Notes under the pieces: model-generated
What the model was told of the DNA's origin: nothing
What the model saw: only the letters and a program-made list of their open reading frames with translations
Database searches by the model: none
Assembly (NCBI RefSeq): GCF_900163625.1
Contig: NZ_FUIE01000020.1
Coordinates: 1-64,000 of the forward strand
DNA from: Brevundimonas diminuta 3F5N
Lineage (GTDB): Bacteria; Pseudomonadota; Alphaproteobacteria; Caulobacterales; Caulobacteraceae
Direction: 5' to 3'
Length of the DNA stretch: 64,000 bases
Shown: piece after piece, positions 63,720-64,000 of the stretch
Position numbering within the stretch: the stretch's first letter is position 1
Layout: each line of letters opens with the position of its first letter
Position numbers and translations under genes: made by a program

Positions 63720-64000
63720 TCCCGCGCCGCGCGCCAGGCGATCAGGGCGAACAAGGGCGCACCGACCAGGGCGGTGAAGACGCCCAGCTTCAGCTCCTGA
63801 TCCGTCGGCAGCATCCGCGCCGCCAGATCGGCGGCCACCAGCATCAAGCCGCCCGCGAGGGCCGATGGCAGAAGCAATCGCCCCGGATCGCCGCGCACCG
63901 CCGCCCGCACCAGATGCGGCGCCGCCAGACCGACGAAGCCGATGACGCCCGCCACAGCCACCGCCGCGCCCGCCGCCACGGCCGCCGCCGCCAGCGCCAG
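63707..64000 (-). CDS. FecCD-family ABC permease (partial, cut by window end)
   Basis: Only the C-terminal part (about 97 residues) is in the window; the frame stays open to base 64000, so the 5' end lies outside. The segment GVIGFVGLAAPHLVRAAVRGDP and the ending ELKLGVFTALVGAPLFALIAWR are typical of BtuC/FhuB/FecD permeases, including the loop that contacts the ATPase. It partners the overlapping ATPase gene. Confidence 0.9.
   Translation of the reverse strand: MALAAAAVAAGAAVAVAGVIGFVGLAAPHLVRAAVRGDPGRLLLPSALAGGLMLVAADLAARMLPTDQELKLGVFTALVGAPLFALIAWRAAREWRL

Overview
The window reads as a chromosomal segment of a Caulobacterales alphaproteobacterium, most likely Brevundimonas or a close relative. 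The reasons are the high GC content, a lipoylated PdhB, a bactofilin gene, the dusB-ntrY-ntrX-dat-hfq-hflX order, a RatA/COQ10-type gene next to lipA, and one large SUF operon. This is inferred from gene content; no search was run. Genes are densely packed, many with 1-4 bp start/stop overlaps. There is no gene-free stretch over 300 bp, and I see no rRNA, tRNA, CRISPR array or insertion sequence.

Layout. 1-1.9 kb: a visibly lower-GC patch with a tyrosine recombinase and a coupled unknown gene, next to a 17-bp inverted repeat; it looks like the edge of an integrated element. 2-14.9 kb (minus strand): a central-metabolism block with lipA, a ratA-like gene, an L-2-hydroxyglutarate dehydrogenase-like oxidoreductase, rpmF, eno, ftsB, then pdhA-pdhB-DUF5076-pdhC, glutathione peroxidase, lpdA, cysK and a LysR regulator. 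LipA makes the lipoyl groups carried by PdhB and PdhC, and LpdA re-oxidises them. 15-24.5 kb: mixed metabolism and envelope genes (acyl-ACP/CoA synthetase, DoxX, DODA-type dioxygenase, WrbA, M15 peptidase with a Zn-protease-like partner, GPH transporter, MazG, HAD, Na+/H+ antiporter). 24.5-31.7 kb (minus): hflX, hfq, dat, ntrX, ntrY, dusB. 31.8-39.4 kb: ispDF, a QseBC/PmrAB-type two-component system, and a divergent thiol-redox cluster (dsbD, TlpA-like, DsbA-like) plus an acyltransferase. 39.7-49 kb (minus): iscR-iscS-sufB-sufC-sufD-sufS-sufT-sufA running straight into metN-metI-metQ. 49.2-64 kb: hydrolase, TerC, EamA, anmK, tyrS, bcp, bactofilin, prfB (with programmed frameshift), PBP1A, smpB, dapA, a lytic transglycosylase, and part of an iron/cobalamin-type ABC importer.

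Most interesting signals. (1) A 17-codon Tyr-rich leader peptide upstream of tyrS, probably leaderless, followed by mutually exclusive hairpins: a candidate tyrosine attenuator. (2) Two identical-architecture CTTAAG-N5-CTTAAG boxes controlling the thiol-redox cluster, one between it and the divergent response regulator. (3) A TlpA-like protein whose N-terminal membrane region resembles Lgt. (4) An NtrX without the sigma-54 contact loop, in an ntr locus lacking ntrBC. (5) The recombinase module at the left edge.
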